Assembly (NCBI RefSeq): GCF_002893765.1
Contig: NZ_CP025938.1
Coordinates: forward strand, 3,243,501-3,307,500
Reading direction: 5' to 3'
From: Tamlana carrageenivorans
GTDB taxonomy: Bacteria; Bacteroidota; Bacteroidia; Flavobacteriales; Flavobacteriaceae
Length of the DNA: 64,000 bases
The position numbers and the translations under genes are program-made. Of this stretch, positions 25,170-34,884 are shown one piece after another. A model generated the notes under the pieces. It had not been told where the DNA came from and made no database searches. It worked only from the letters and a program-made list of their open reading frames with translations. Within the stretch, counting starts at the first letter, position 1; the number at the start of each line of letters is the position of its first letter.

Positions 25170-25583
25170 GTTCTCGTTTCCGCTCGGATACTCTAATCAT
25201 AATTATTTTATCTTTTATCCTAAAATCAAAAGGTAACGGCCTTCGAGCGGAGTCGAGAAGCGTGTTTTTTTGAATGAAGATATATGTTCTCGACTCCGCT
25301 CGAACACCCTTATGTTGAAGCGTTAATTTCAATTTCCTGTTCGAAATTCAAAAGAAAATGGTCTTCGAGGGGAGTCGAGAAGTTTATTTGAATTGGATTT
25401 TTCAATTAGCAAGCTATCCAAGCTAGATGGATGCAAAAATAACAGACTGTTTCAGCCTAATAGAAAGGTTCTCTACTGCGCTCGAACACCCTAATCATAA
25501 GGTTCTCGACTCCGCTCGAACACCGTAATATTTCAACTTTTATTCTGAATTTAAAAGGTAATGGTCTTCGATCGGAGTCGATA
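25170..25583. repeat. Cluster of seven REP-like palindromic repeats
   Basis: Copies of a ~20-bp imperfect hairpin (CTTCGAGCGGAGTCGAGAAG, or its complement) lie at about 25170, 25241, 25286, 25361, 25468, 25502 and 25564, in both orientations. The core TCGA-N6-TCGA is kept while flanks vary. The gap between pheT and nagX holds nothing else recognisable; short open frames here are repeat sequence. Two more copies lie at 40236-40392. Confidence 0.85.
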
Positions 25584-25628
25584 AGTGTCTATAAGTCATT
25601 GTTCTATATTCTAGTTTCTGCTCCCTAT

Positions 25629-26720
25629 TTAAACCTTTATAAATATCTTTTTCTGAAACATAATATACCCTAGAAGTACATAAAAAGCAACGACAACAAG
25701 GGCGTAAAGTAACGAAGCGAGTTTTGCACTGATAAGCTCGGGGAAAAATAAGGATTGGTAAAGCCATGAATGGATGTTATGGTTTTCGCCCAGTTTAATG
25801 CTGTACATACATTTTGAAATGAAGCTAGATAGAAAATATATGGTAATGGCATTGGTGCCAACATATTTAAAAATACTACCAAACTGATACTCTTTTATGT
25901 CTCTAAAATAGTAAATGACCGCAAGAATTAGCGTGCCCCATCCACTAGTAACCAATACAAAGCTGCTGCTCCATATGGCTTTATTAATTGGGAATATCAA
26001 ACTAAAACCATAACCAGAAATTAGCAAAGCAAAGGCTGTTATAAGCAATGGTTTTAGTGGAGCAAGACCATCTAAAACCTTAGCAATTAAAACGCCTATT
26101 AGGCAAGATGCTACGCTGGGAATGGTGCTTAAAATACCTTCTGGGTCGTAGTCGGGTTGCCACATATGGTTTCCTAAAAGCTGTAAGTCGATGTAGTTCG
26201 CCCAGTTGTTTTCAGCGCGATTAAAAGTTGGTAAGGCGCCGTTTGGTAAAGGAACAAAACCTAAAAATAAATAATACCCTAACAGTATGGTTAAGCAAAT
26301 AGCTAAAATTTGTTTCCAATTGCAGTTAAGGTATATAATCGATACAATAAAAAATACAATGCCAATACGTTGAAGCACCCCTGGTATTCTAAAGGTCTCC
26401 ATGTGTTCAACAAAAGGAAATAAGGGAGTGAATACATTTAAAAATAGGCCTAGTCCAATAAGTTTTAAACTTCTTATGCCTATTTTTTTATAGGTGTCCC
26501 TCGAGTTGGCTTTGTTTTTATAGGCGTAGTAGATTGAAATCCCAACGATGTATAAAAAAAATGGAAAAATGAGATCGGTAGGGGTAAGGCCGTGCCATGT
26601 TGCATGAAGCAAAGGGGCATAAACATACCCCCAATCGCCAGGTGTATTTACCAAAATCATAGCCACAATGGTTAAACCCCTTAAAATATCAACAGAGGCT
26701 ATACGTTTGCTAGTTGCCAT
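25629..26720 (-). CDS. nagX: NagX-like membrane protein (DUF5009/HGSNAT family)
   Basis: A membrane protein of 363 residues with about 10 hydrophobic helices. It opens with the family signature SVDILRGLTIVAMILVN and continues with PTDLIFPFFLYIVG and VLQRIGIVFF. It is related to the acyltransferase-like heparan-alpha-glucosaminide N-acetyltransferase group. In GlcNAc gene clusters of many bacteria this gene accompanies nagP and is called nagX, but its biochemical role is not settled. It ends the leftward nag operon, 9 bp after nagP. Confidence 0.8.
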   Translation of the reverse strand: MATSKRIASVDILRGLTIVAMILVNTPGDWGYVYAPLLHATWHGLTPTDLIFPFFLYIVGISIYYAYKNKANSRDTYKKIGIRSLKLIGLGLFLNVFTPLFPFVEHMETFRIPGVLQRIGIVFFIVSIIYLNCNWKQILAICLTILLGYYLFLGFVPLPNGALPTFNRAENNWANYIDLQLLGNHMWQPDYDPEGILSTIPSVASCLIGVLIAKVLDGLAPLKPLLITAFALLISGYGFSLIFPINKAIWSSSFVLVTSGWGTLILAVIYYFRDIKEYQFGSIFKYVGTNAITIYFLSSFISKCMYSIKLGENHNIHSWLYQSLFFPELISAKLASLLYALVVVAFYVLLGYIMFQKKIFIKV

Positions 26721-26729
26721 TTTTTGAGA

Positions 26730-28061
26730 TTAAGATTTTTTTAGTCCGGATTTGTGACCTATGAATGCATAATACAGTATGAAAGCATAACATGGTAATA
26801 AAATCCAGTAGCCATAAGAAGCCGCTTCGGCAGTAGCCGCAACCGTATCATTTCCAAGAGATATTAAGGCTTCTTTTTTAGAGTCTACCAAAGCCCCATA
26901 AAGTGGTGGAATGATCGCACCTCCCGAAATAGCCATAATTAAAAGGGCAGAGGCTGTTTCTGTAAATTTCCCTAAACCATTAAGCGCTAAAGGCCAAATA
27001 GCAGGCCAAACTAGGGCATTTGCAATACCTAGAGCCGCAACAAAATATACCGATGTTATGCCTGTTGTGAAAATGATACAAAGAGAAAACAAGAGTCCTA
27101 AAACGGCACTGGCTTTTAAGGCTGTCACCTGACTGATATATTTAGGGATTAAAAAAACGCCAACAGCATAAGTTCCTACCATTGCAAAAAGGGTATATAG
27201 CGTAAAATACTTAGATTGCTCAACTGGAATATTTAAGGAAATACCATAAGAGATGATGGTGTCGCCTGCAATCACTTCTACACCAACATAAAGAAATAAG
27301 GCTAAAACCCCTAACCATAAATGCGGAAACTGAAAAATACTCGTTTTAGCAACTTCTTCGGTGTTCGATGGTTTTATAGGTTCTGCCTCAACGTTTGGAA
27401 GCGGCGCTTTTAATATAAGTACACCTAGTACCACTAAAATGACTGCCATTATGATGTATGGTGTTACGACACTATCGGCCATGGTATTTAAAAGGTTAGC
27501 CTTTTCAGAATCGCTAACAGTTGTAAGTTTTTCTTTAATCTCATCAATTCCAGAAAGTAAAATAGTACCAAAAATTACAGAGCCTAGAGCTCCTGCTACT
27601 TTGTTAGCAATCCCCATAATGGCGATGCGTTTTGCAGCACTTTCAATAGGCCCTAAAATGGTAATGTATGGGTTTGAAGCCGTTTGCAGTAAGGTCATTC
27701 CAGCTCCTTGAATAAAAATGGCGCTTAAAAACATCCAATAGGTTCTGGCTTCAGCGGCAGGAATAAATACTAGGGCGCCAACAGCCATGATTATTAATCC
27801 TAAGGACATCCCTTTTTTATAGCCAATTTTATTGATGATATAGGAAGCAGGCAAAGCCATAACTACAAAGGAAATATAAGATGCAGAGGCCACTAAATAA
27901 GATTGAGCGTCGGTAAGCTCATTAATGGTTTTCATAAATGGAATGAGCGCTCCATTAATCCAAGTTACAAATCCGAATATAAAAAAGAGTCCTGCTATGA
28001 TTAAAATAGGCACAAAAGTGTTTCTTGACGCAGGTGAGGTCGTTGTTTGGTTATTAGTCAT
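26730..28061 (-). CDS. nagP: Sugar MFS transporter, probable GlcNAc permease NagP
   Basis: Major facilitator of the FucP/GluP sugar:proton symporter type with 12 predicted helices and 443 residues. Family signatures include FFIFGFVTWINGALIPF near the N-terminus and GAGMTLLQTASNPYIT in the middle. Its place between nagX and a LytTR regulator, opposite a SusCD-hexosaminidase operon, points to N-acetylglucosamine uptake across the inner membrane. The substrate is inferred from context, as the same family also carries fucose, glucose and galactose. Confidence 0.87.
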   Translation of the reverse strand: MTNNQTTTSPASRNTFVPILIIAGLFFIFGFVTWINGALIPFMKTINELTDAQSYLVASASYISFVVMALPASYIINKIGYKKGMSLGLIIMAVGALVFIPAAEARTYWMFLSAIFIQGAGMTLLQTASNPYITILGPIESAAKRIAIMGIANKVAGALGSVIFGTILLSGIDEIKEKLTTVSDSEKANLLNTMADSVVTPYIIMAVILVVLGVLILKAPLPNVEAEPIKPSNTEEVAKTSIFQFPHLWLGVLALFLYVGVEVIAGDTIISYGISLNIPVEQSKYFTLYTLFAMVGTYAVGVFLIPKYISQVTALKASAVLGLLFSLCIIFTTGITSVYFVAALGIANALVWPAIWPLALNGLGKFTETASALLIMAISGGAIIPPLYGALVDSKKEALISLGNDTVAATAEAASYGYWILLPCYAFILYYAFIGHKSGLKKS

Positions 28062-28088
28062 GTTTAAATTTTAAAATTCTTATTAATG

Positions 28089-28811
28089 TTAGTTTTCTTT
28101 ATCGTCGTTTATGTTGAAAATCCGCTCTTTAGCTTGTTTGATATAGTTGCGTCCAATTGGGATTTTTCGGTTAGAAATTTCTATAGTGTTTCCTTCCAAA
28201 GCACTTATTTTATTGATAGAAACCGTATACGATCTGTGAATACGCATGAAATTAGAGTGGGGCAGTTCTTCGGTAATAGCCGATAACGATTTATGAACCA
28301 CATAATCGCCCAGTTTGGTAATGACTTTTATATAATCTTTAAGGCTTTCGATATATAAAATGTCGTTTAAGTTTATTTTTAAAAGCTTTTTGTTAACCTT
28401 AAGAAAGATGTGTGGCTCTTGCTGTAAACTAGCATCTATAGCCATATTATTCACATAAACCTGTTGGTAAATTTTATTAACGGTTTTTAAAAAACGATTA
28501 AAAGGAATCGGCTTTACCAAGTAGTCTAGAATATTGAGTTCAAAGCTTTTTATGGCATACTCGCGATACGCTGTGGTAATAACGATTAGCGGTTTAGAAC
28601 TTAGGTTATCTATAAAGCTGAAACCTGTCATTTGTGGCATATTAATGTCTAGAAAAATGACATCAATTTTTTGCTGTTCTAAAACACGATAAGCCTTTAG
28701 CGGGTTATTAAAAGTTTCAACAATTTCTATATGATCAAAGTTTTTTAAATGACTTTCAATTACTGTGATAGCAAGTGGTTCGTCATCAATGATAATGCAT
28801 TTAATTTTCAT
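28089..28811 (-). CDS. LytTR-family response regulator
   Basis: The receiver domain (residues 1-118) has the phospho-acceptor Asp in DVIFLDINMPQ, acidic DDEP at 10-13 and the Lys in LVKPI. The LytTR DNA-binding domain follows (about 135-238, KKLLKINLNDILYIES, MRIHRSYTVSINKI). Its ATG shares one base with the stop of the upstream kinase (TAATG), so the two are translationally coupled. It probably controls the flanking nag/sus genes; that target is inferred from position. Confidence 0.9.
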   Translation of the reverse strand: MKIKCIIIDDEPLAITVIESHLKNFDHIEIVETFNNPLKAYRVLEQQKIDVIFLDINMPQMTGFSFIDNLSSKPLIVITTAYREYAIKSFELNILDYLVKPIPFNRFLKTVNKIYQQVYVNNMAIDASLQQEPHIFLKVNKKLLKINLNDILYIESLKDYIKVITKLGDYVVHKSLSAITEELPHSNFMRIHRSYTVSINKISALEGNTIEISNRKIPIGRNYIKQAKERIFNINDDKEN

Positions 28812-29791
28812 TAAGTAGGTATTTTTAAATACAGTTTATACATGTTATCTTCTACCGTCGAATCTAGTATATAATTATTAGAAAAAAGTAGATTGAGTCG
28901 TCGTTTAGCATTTTGGTTACCAATGCCACTGTTTTCGGTGTTTAGTACATTCGGATTAAAATTATTAGTGATATTGATTACTAAATAGCCTGAGTTTAAT
29001 ACTTCAAAACTCATATGAATTTTAAGTTGATCGTTTTGTTTCATCCCATGTTTAAAACAATTTTCAACAAAGGAAAGTAGTAATAATGGTGGTACACATA
29101 TGTCTTCGATATCGCCCGTAATATCCATTTCTGCATGTACACGATCGTTAAAACGGATACGTTCTATTTCAATGAAATTATTTATATGATTTATTTCTTT
29201 TAACAAACTTGCTTTCGAGCTATTTACTTCATAAAGTATGTATTGCATCATGTCGGATAACTTTAAAACTAAGTTTGGGGCATTATCCGATTTACTTAGT
29301 GTTAAGGCATACAGATTGTTTAAGGTGTTAAAAAAGAAATGTGGCTGAATTTGTGTACGTAAATATTTCAGCTCGGTACTCATTTGTAATTTAGCCAAAT
29401 CTTCATTCAAACGTTTTTCAATAGACCAATCGATAACGATTTTAATGGCGGTTGTAAACCCAATCACATACAGTTCTCCTAAAATTACCGCAATAATATG
29501 GTTTAAAGACATAAACTCGGCTGGGGTTTCTGCTTCTGGCCAAATGTCTTTTGTGACTAAAACATAGTTTAAACCGGTTCTAACCAAATACACCATAAAA
29601 AGGGCAATAACTAAATATAAGATGTAAGTCCAGTATTTTTTTCGAAGAATAAAACGCGGAATTAAATAATAGATGTTGATATATACTATAATAATATGAA
29701 TAGGAAACTCAACTAAATTAGATTTTAGCGAATACCAATAATCATTAAAATAACTTCCCCAACGTACAAAGTTGAAAAGGAAGTAGCTCAA
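28811..29791 (-). CDS. LytS-type sensor histidine kinase
   Basis: Four membrane helices lie in the first ~140 residues. A His_kinase domain follows with the phospho-acceptor His in TQIQPHFFFNTLNNLY and a degenerate HATPase region (PPLLLLSFVENCFKHG, NSGIGNQNAKRRLNLLF). The nominal start is a TTG at 29791. The frame stays open for about 25 more codons and reads like protein (TQANKPSVNIPIKYHIVFW), but it contains no ATG, GTG or TTG. The true start may therefore be an ATT at 29854-29860. It forms a two-component pair with the downstream LytTR regulator. Confidence 0.88.
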   Translation of the reverse strand: MSYFLFNFVRWGSYFNDYWYSLKSNLVEFPIHIIIVYINIYYLIPRFILRKKYWTYILYLVIALFMVYLVRTGLNYVLVTKDIWPEAETPAEFMSLNHIIAVILGELYVIGFTTAIKIVIDWSIEKRLNEDLAKLQMSTELKYLRTQIQPHFFFNTLNNLYALTLSKSDNAPNLVLKLSDMMQYILYEVNSSKASLLKEINHINNFIEIERIRFNDRVHAEMDITGDIEDICVPPLLLLSFVENCFKHGMKQNDQLKIHMSFEVLNSGYLVINITNNFNPNVLNTENSGIGNQNAKRRLNLLFSNNYILDSTVEDNMYKLYLKIPT

Positions 29792-30084
29792 CCAGAATAC
29801 GATATGGTATTTGATTGGAATGTTAACAGACGGTTTGTTGGCTTGTGTTGAAATAATAATACGTTTATGTCGATTTTGTTATTAAAATCTTATTAAGATT
29901 TAACAATTTTAGTGATATATTTATTAATTAGCAATAAAAAGACTAATAGTTTAAAAGTCAATATTCACTTATCGTTTACTTAATGTTGTCTGTATGTTAA
30001 ATGATGTCGTTTATATAAATTTTTTTAAAACAATTTTAATATTGGATAGTTTGGCTTCACTTTAAAAAACAAAATAATCAAATT
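29792..30084. promoter_or_regulatory. Divergent control region of the nag/sus locus
   Basis: The gap separates the leftward kinase-regulator-nagPX operon from the rightward susCD-nagB-hex-nagK operon, so both promoters must lie here. It is very AT-rich. A weak TAGTTTG box occurs about 35 bp before the susC ATG, but I see no convincing TTG/TAnnTTTG pair and no strong dyad that would mark a LytTR site. Confidence 0.4.
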
Positions 30085-33000
30085 ATGAAACAAAACTTAC
30101 AAAAACTTTTCTTGTTTTCTTTCTTAGTCTTTGTTGTCCAATTCTCGTTTGGGCAAGAGAAAGAAATTAAGGGAACCGTAACTTCAAAGGCCGATGGTAT
30201 TCCATTACCAGGAGTTAATGTAACGGTTCAAGGAACCACTAATGGAACACAAACAGATTTTGATGGACACTATTCACTTACCGTTAATGTGGGTGATGTT
30301 TTAAATTTCTCTTATTTAGGAATGACTACGGTTTCTAAAACCGTTGCTCAGCAAGAAGTTATTAATGCACAGTTAGTAGAAGATGCACAGCAGCTTAACG
30401 AAGTGGTTGTAACAGCCTTAGGTATTAAAAAGGAGCGTAAAGCCCTTACCTATTCTGCACAAGAGGTTGGGGGAGACGAATTAACTCGCGTTAAACAAAC
30501 CAATCCTATTAATAGTTTATCAGGTAAGTCGGCTGGTTTAACCATTACAAGAAGTTCTTCTGGTTTAGGTGGGGCTACTAAAGTCGTATTAAGGGGTAAT
30601 ACCTCGACAACTAATAACGATCCGCTTTATGTTATTGATGGTGTGCCTATGCTTAACAGTGGTAACGGATCTAACGGAAACGAGCCAGGAACCGATATTT
30701 TTGGTAGCCAAACAGGTAACCGTGATGGAGGTGATGCCTTATCGTTAATTAACCCAGACGATATTGAAAGTATGACGGTTTTAAAAGGAGCATCGGCTTC
30801 GGCGTTATACGGTAGTCAAGGAGCTAATGGTGTAATTTTAATTACTACTAAAAAAGGAAAAGAAGGCGCTTTATCGGTAAACTTTAATTCAAGTTTTACG
30901 GTTGATAATGTTATGTCTTTACCAAATTTACAAGCGGATTATCAAAGTGATTCTGTAGGTCAGCCAATTGCAGAAAATGGTCGTGTTGCCGATGCAAAAT
31001 CTTGGGGTGCTAAAGCTAATGGCTTAAGTAACGATGCTAGTGAGTTTTTCACCATGGGGTATACTGCAATTAACGCATTGTCATTAACCGCAGGAAACCA
31101 AAAAGCGCAAACGTATTTTTCTTATGCAAATACGCTAGGAGAAGGGGTTTTGCCCGGAAACAATTTAAAGCGTAACAATTTAACATTACGCGAAACGGCT
31201 AAGTTTTTAAATGATAAAATTAGTGTTTCTGCGAACGTGAATTTATCAGACCAACGTATCAGTAACAGGCCAACCAATGGTTTATATTCAAACCCATTAA
31301 CTGCCGTTTACTTACAACCTGTAGGCATCAGTAGAGATATCTATAAAAATAAATTTGAATATTTCAATACACAGCTCAATCAAATGGATCAATATGCATC
31401 TTCTTTTGATGAGAACATTCAGCAAAATCCATATTGGTTAATTAACCGTAACCCAAGTGAAGATATTGCACAACGTGTTTTAGCAAACGTATCGGTTAAA
31501 TACCAAGTTACAGAGGCTTTTTCGTTACAGTCTAGAGGAAGTTACGATAAAACATTTTATACATTCGACAAAAGACAGTATGCTGGAACAGATCCTGTAA
31601 ATTCTGGTGATAACGGACGTTATGTGTTGGAGAAAACAGAGAACACGCAACAATATATAGACTTTATTGCATCATACAACAAGGACTTTTCAGAAGATTT
31701 TACATTTTCTGGTCTTTTAGGAACGAGTTTAACAAAGTACAGAATTGGCGATCAAGTGTATTTAGATTCTGGTCGTGATGGTGCTGGTTTAAACTATCCT
31801 AATGTGTTCACTATTGCAAACTTTGCAACCACAAATAATATTAGACAAACGGTAGGGAACAGAGAAGTGCAATCTATATTCGGATCAGCAAATTTCGGAT
31901 TTAAGGACATGCTTTTCCTTGATGTTACTGGACGTACCGATTGGTCTTCAACTTTAGTGAACACCGATTCTAATTCATTCTTCTACCCATCGGTAGGTTT
32001 AACAGCAGTGTTAACCGAAATGTTCGATATGGGGGATGGTATTTCTTTTGCAAAAGTAAGAGGGTCTTATGCTGAAGTAGGTAAAGATATTCCAGTGTAT
32101 GCTACCATTCCATTAAACGCTATTAATAATACAAACACAGGAATTGGAACGGCTCCTTTTGCTCCAATTGAAGGTGAAACCCTAGAGCCAGAACGCCAAA
32201 AAGGGTTTGAACTGGGTACCGAGTGGCGTTTCTTCGGAAATCGTTTGGGCTTAGATTTTACATACTATGATTCAAAAACCGAAAATCAAATATTTTATAT
32301 ACAAGCGGCTCCAAACCCGAATGGATATTCTCAAAATATTGTGAATGCCGGTGAGATTTCTAGTGATGGTATCGAAATTGTATTAAACGGAAAACCTTTA
32401 GTTTCTGATAAATTTGAATGGGATACCGCTATAAACTTTGCACAAAACAATAACAAAGTAGTGGCAGTACACCCGTCGTTACAAGATGGGGAAGCTGTAA
32501 TTACGGCTCGTGGTGTTAATGGTTATGAGTATGCTTTAATTGAAGGAGAAGATTTTGGTAGTATTAAAGCCAGATCACTCATTCGTGATGAAAATGGTAC
32601 TCCTGTAATAAACACATCAGGTACATTAATGTCTACCGATTTTGAAACTGTAGCGCATGCACAACCCGATTTTACTTTAGGATGGAATAACAACTTCGTA
32701 ATTGGAGACTTTAATGTAAACTTTCTTATCGATGGTAAGTTTGGTGGCGATGTGATGAGTGTTACCGAGGCTGTTAACGATAAATATGGTGTATCACAAG
32801 CTTCAGCTGATGCCAGAAACGGTAATGGAGGAATGGTTAATGTTGTTGATGAAAGTGGTGCAGCTTCTCAAATTTCAGCTCAAGAATACTACAATGCTAT
32901 AGGCGGTAGAGATGGTATGTTAGGTGAGTATGTTTACGATGCAACAAACGTTAGTTTAAGAGAGGTTTCGGTAGGATACAAATTATTATTAGGTGAAAGC

Positions 33001-33177
33001 GATTTTATCGATAATATCAACTTCTCCATCATTGCAAACAACCTATTCTTTATTTATAAAGATGCGCCATTCGACCCGAATATTGCAGCCAGTACTGGTA
33101 TGGGATTACAAGGAGTCGATATTTATAACCAGCCTTCAACCAGAAGTGTAGGTTTAAACATTAACGTAAATTTCTAA
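30085..33177 (+). CDS. SusC/RagA-type TonB-dependent outer-membrane transporter
   Basis: A signal peptide (1-23, FSFGQ) is followed by a carboxypeptidase-D-like regulatory domain (KEIKGTVTSKADGIPLPGVNV). The plug domain (about 115-245) has the family segment NPDDIESMTVLKGASASALYG, then GVILITTKKG. A long beta-barrel runs to the C-terminal Phe (NINVNF). The length of 1030 residues is normal. With SusD 6 bp downstream it would import oligosaccharides into the periplasm using TonB. The neighbours (hexosaminidase, NagB, GlcNAc kinase) indicate GlcNAc-containing glycans such as chitooligosaccharides. Confidence 0.95.
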   Translation: MKQNLQKLFLFSFLVFVVQFSFGQEKEIKGTVTSKADGIPLPGVNVTVQGTTNGTQTDFDGHYSLTVNVGDVLNFSYLGMTTVSKTVAQQEVINAQLVEDAQQLNEVVVTALGIKKERKALTYSAQEVGGDELTRVKQTNPINSLSGKSAGLTITRSSSGLGGATKVVLRGNTSTTNNDPLYVIDGVPMLNSGNGSNGNEPGTDIFGSQTGNRDGGDALSLINPDDIESMTVLKGASASALYGSQGANGVILITTKKGKEGALSVNFNSSFTVDNVMSLPNLQADYQSDSVGQPIAENGRVADAKSWGAKANGLSNDASEFFTMGYTAINALSLTAGNQKAQTYFSYANTLGEGVLPGNNLKRNNLTLRETAKFLNDKISVSANVNLSDQRISNRPTNGLYSNPLTAVYLQPVGISRDIYKNKFEYFNTQLNQMDQYASSFDENIQQNPYWLINRNPSEDIAQRVLANVSVKYQVTEAFSLQSRGSYDKTFYTFDKRQYAGTDPVNSGDNGRYVLEKTENTQQYIDFIASYNKDFSEDFTFSGLLGTSLTKYRIGDQVYLDSGRDGAGLNYPNVFTIANFATTNNIRQTVGNREVQSIFGSANFGFKDMLFLDVTGRTDWSSTLVNTDSNSFFYPSVGLTAVLTEMFDMGDGISFAKVRGSYAEVGKDIPVYATIPLNAINNTNTGIGTAPFAPIEGETLEPERQKGFELGTEWRFFGNRLGLDFTYYDSKTENQIFYIQAAPNPNGYSQNIVNAGEISSDGIEIVLNGKPLVSDKFEWDTAINFAQNNNKVVAVHPSLQDGEAVITARGVNGYEYALIEGEDFGSIKARSLIRDENGTPVINTSGTLMSTDFETVAHAQPDFTLGWNNNFVIGDFNVNFLIDGKFGGDVMSVTEAVNDKYGVSQASADARNGNGGMVNVVDESGAASQISAQEYYNAIGGRDGMLGEYVYDATNVSLREVSVGYKLLLGESDFIDNINFSIIANNLFFIYKDAPFDPNIAASTGMGLQGVDIYNQPSTRSVGLNINVNF

Positions 33178-33183
33178 AGACAT

Positions 33184-34776
33184 ATGAAAAATATACTTAA
33201 ATATACAATGGCTTCAGTTGTGGCCATAAGTTTAACCAACTGTACGGGTGATTTCGAAAAGATTAACACTAATCCCTACGGAATCTCTCAGGAAAGTTTA
33301 ACGCAGCAAAACAATCATATTGGCTCTAGATTTTCGCCTTTATTTTCAAATATTATACGTGTTGAACCAGCTTGGAACTACCAATTACAACAAAACCTAA
33401 ATGCCGATGTGTTTTCAGGTTATATGACAGCGCCAACGCCTTTTGCTGGTAATATTAACAACCAAACTTACGCTTTAGTAAACGGCTGGAATGGTTTTAT
33501 ATGGAGTGACGCCTATGATGCTAACAACGGTAACGGAATTATGCCTTACGCTAGAGAAATTAAAGAGCAAGTTGAACTTTCTGGCGATCCTAATGGTATG
33601 AAATTCGTTTACGTTTCGAACATTATAAAAGTTATGGCCATGCACCGTATTTCGGATGTATTCGGACCAATTCGTTACTCAAAATTTGATGATTACGATA
33701 CTACCGGTCAATACGATTCTCAAGAAACCGCTTACAAAGCCTTTTTTGCTGATTTAGATGAAGCGATTACTGGATTAGAAGCGTTTCTTGATGATACCCA
33801 AGTTGCTCCCTTCGACCAATCGACACTAGAAGGTGATCTTGCTAAATGGCAAACTTTTGCAAATTCAGTGCGTTTGCGACTAGCCATTCGAGTGTCTAAA
33901 GTAGATCCTGCTTTAGCAAAAACTGAAGGTGAAAAAGCCTTAGCGAGCAATGCCGGATTAATGACAACAGAAGATATGATGGTAGATATGGGCGGATTCG
34001 TTCATCCTATTTTTACTATTAGTCGTGTATGGGGTGATGTGTTAATGAGTGCAGAAATGGAATCTATTTTAAAAGGTTTTAATGACAATAGAATTTCAGA
34101 ATTTTTTAATGGGCCTGCCGATCCAACATTGGGAGACTACAAAGGTCTTAGAATGGGTGTAGATATTGATTTGAAATCGGAATATGGTAGTCATTCTGCG
34201 ATAGGAGCAGCTGTTGAAGGCTCTCATAAAACTTGGATGACTGCAGCCGAAGTTCATTTCTTAAAAGCGGAAGCAGCTTTAAGAGGTTGGGCAGGAGCCG
34301 GTGATGCAAAGGCCAATTATGAGGCTGGTGTTCGTGCTTCTTTTGCGCAATTTGGTGCCAGTGGAGTTGATACTTATTTAGCAGATACTACTAGTACACC
34401 AGCTGATTATGTTGATGCTAGTAACCCAGCTAATAATTATTCATACCCAAGTGATGTGAAAATTGCATACAACGCAGCAGGAACTAACGAAGAACAGTTA
34501 GAGCAAATTATTACTCAAAAATGGATTGCTATGTTCCCTGATGGTCAGGAAGCCTGGAGTGAGTTTAGACGTACAGGGTATCCAAGAGTGTTTCCTGTAG
34601 TGGTTAATAATAGCGGCGGTGCTATTGATACAGATATACAGATTCGTAGAATAAACTTCGTAGATGTAGAGAAAAACACCAACGGTGATAATGTAACTGA
34701 AGCTGTTGGGATGTTAAAAGGTCCAGATAATGGAGGAACAAGACTTTGGTGGGATACCGGAGCACCAAATTTTTAA
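33184..34776 (+). CDS. SusD/RagB-family surface lipoprotein
   Basis: A signal peptide with lipobox LTNC (Cys20), followed by acidic GDFEK, suits surface export in Bacteroidetes. The remainder is a SusD-like, TPR-rich glycan-binding protein of the SusD_2 type (FEKINTNPYG, WTNS-like start, GLMTTEDMMV, AEVHFLKAEAALRGW). It caps the SusC pore and selects the substrate. It starts 6 bp after susC. A weak stem with T-rich tail near 34823-34855 may reduce read-through to nagB. Confidence 0.94.
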   Translation: MKNILKYTMASVVAISLTNCTGDFEKINTNPYGISQESLTQQNNHIGSRFSPLFSNIIRVEPAWNYQLQQNLNADVFSGYMTAPTPFAGNINNQTYALVNGWNGFIWSDAYDANNGNGIMPYAREIKEQVELSGDPNGMKFVYVSNIIKVMAMHRISDVFGPIRYSKFDDYDTTGQYDSQETAYKAFFADLDEAITGLEAFLDDTQVAPFDQSTLEGDLAKWQTFANSVRLRLAIRVSKVDPALAKTEGEKALASNAGLMTTEDMMVDMGGFVHPIFTISRVWGDVLMSAEMESILKGFNDNRISEFFNGPADPTLGDYKGLRMGVDIDLKSEYGSHSAIGAAVEGSHKTWMTAAEVHFLKAEAALRGWAGAGDAKANYEAGVRASFAQFGASGVDTYLADTTSTPADYVDASNPANNYSYPSDVKIAYNAAGTNEEQLEQIITQKWIAMFPDGQEAWSEFRRTGYPRVFPVVVNNSGGAIDTDIQIRRINFVDVEKNTNGDNVTEAVGMLKGPDNGGTRLWWDTGAPNF

Positions 34777-34884
34777 GTTAGGTTGATTAAACAGTTAGTT
34801 TAGTTTGTTGATAATAAGCAAGCGGAGAATTTCGGTTTTCCGTTTGTTTTAATAAAAGTTATTTAATAGAAATACAAGTATATC

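Noticed and set aside
25132..25332. Short frame upstream of pheT rich in Arg/Glu
   Set aside because: It is made of REP-like repeat sequence.
25170..25583. Possible CRISPR array
   Set aside because: The ~20-bp units alternate in orientation, have uneven spacing and diverge from each other, which fits REP elements and not CRISPR repeats; no cas gene is near.
25540..25767. Frame overlapping the nagX 3' end
   Set aside because: It runs antisense-free but in another frame of nagX and through a REP copy; its Cys-rich content is an artefact.
29140..30084. LytTR binding site before susC
   Set aside because: No convincing pair of direct repeats was found; a genome-wide motif comparison would be needed.
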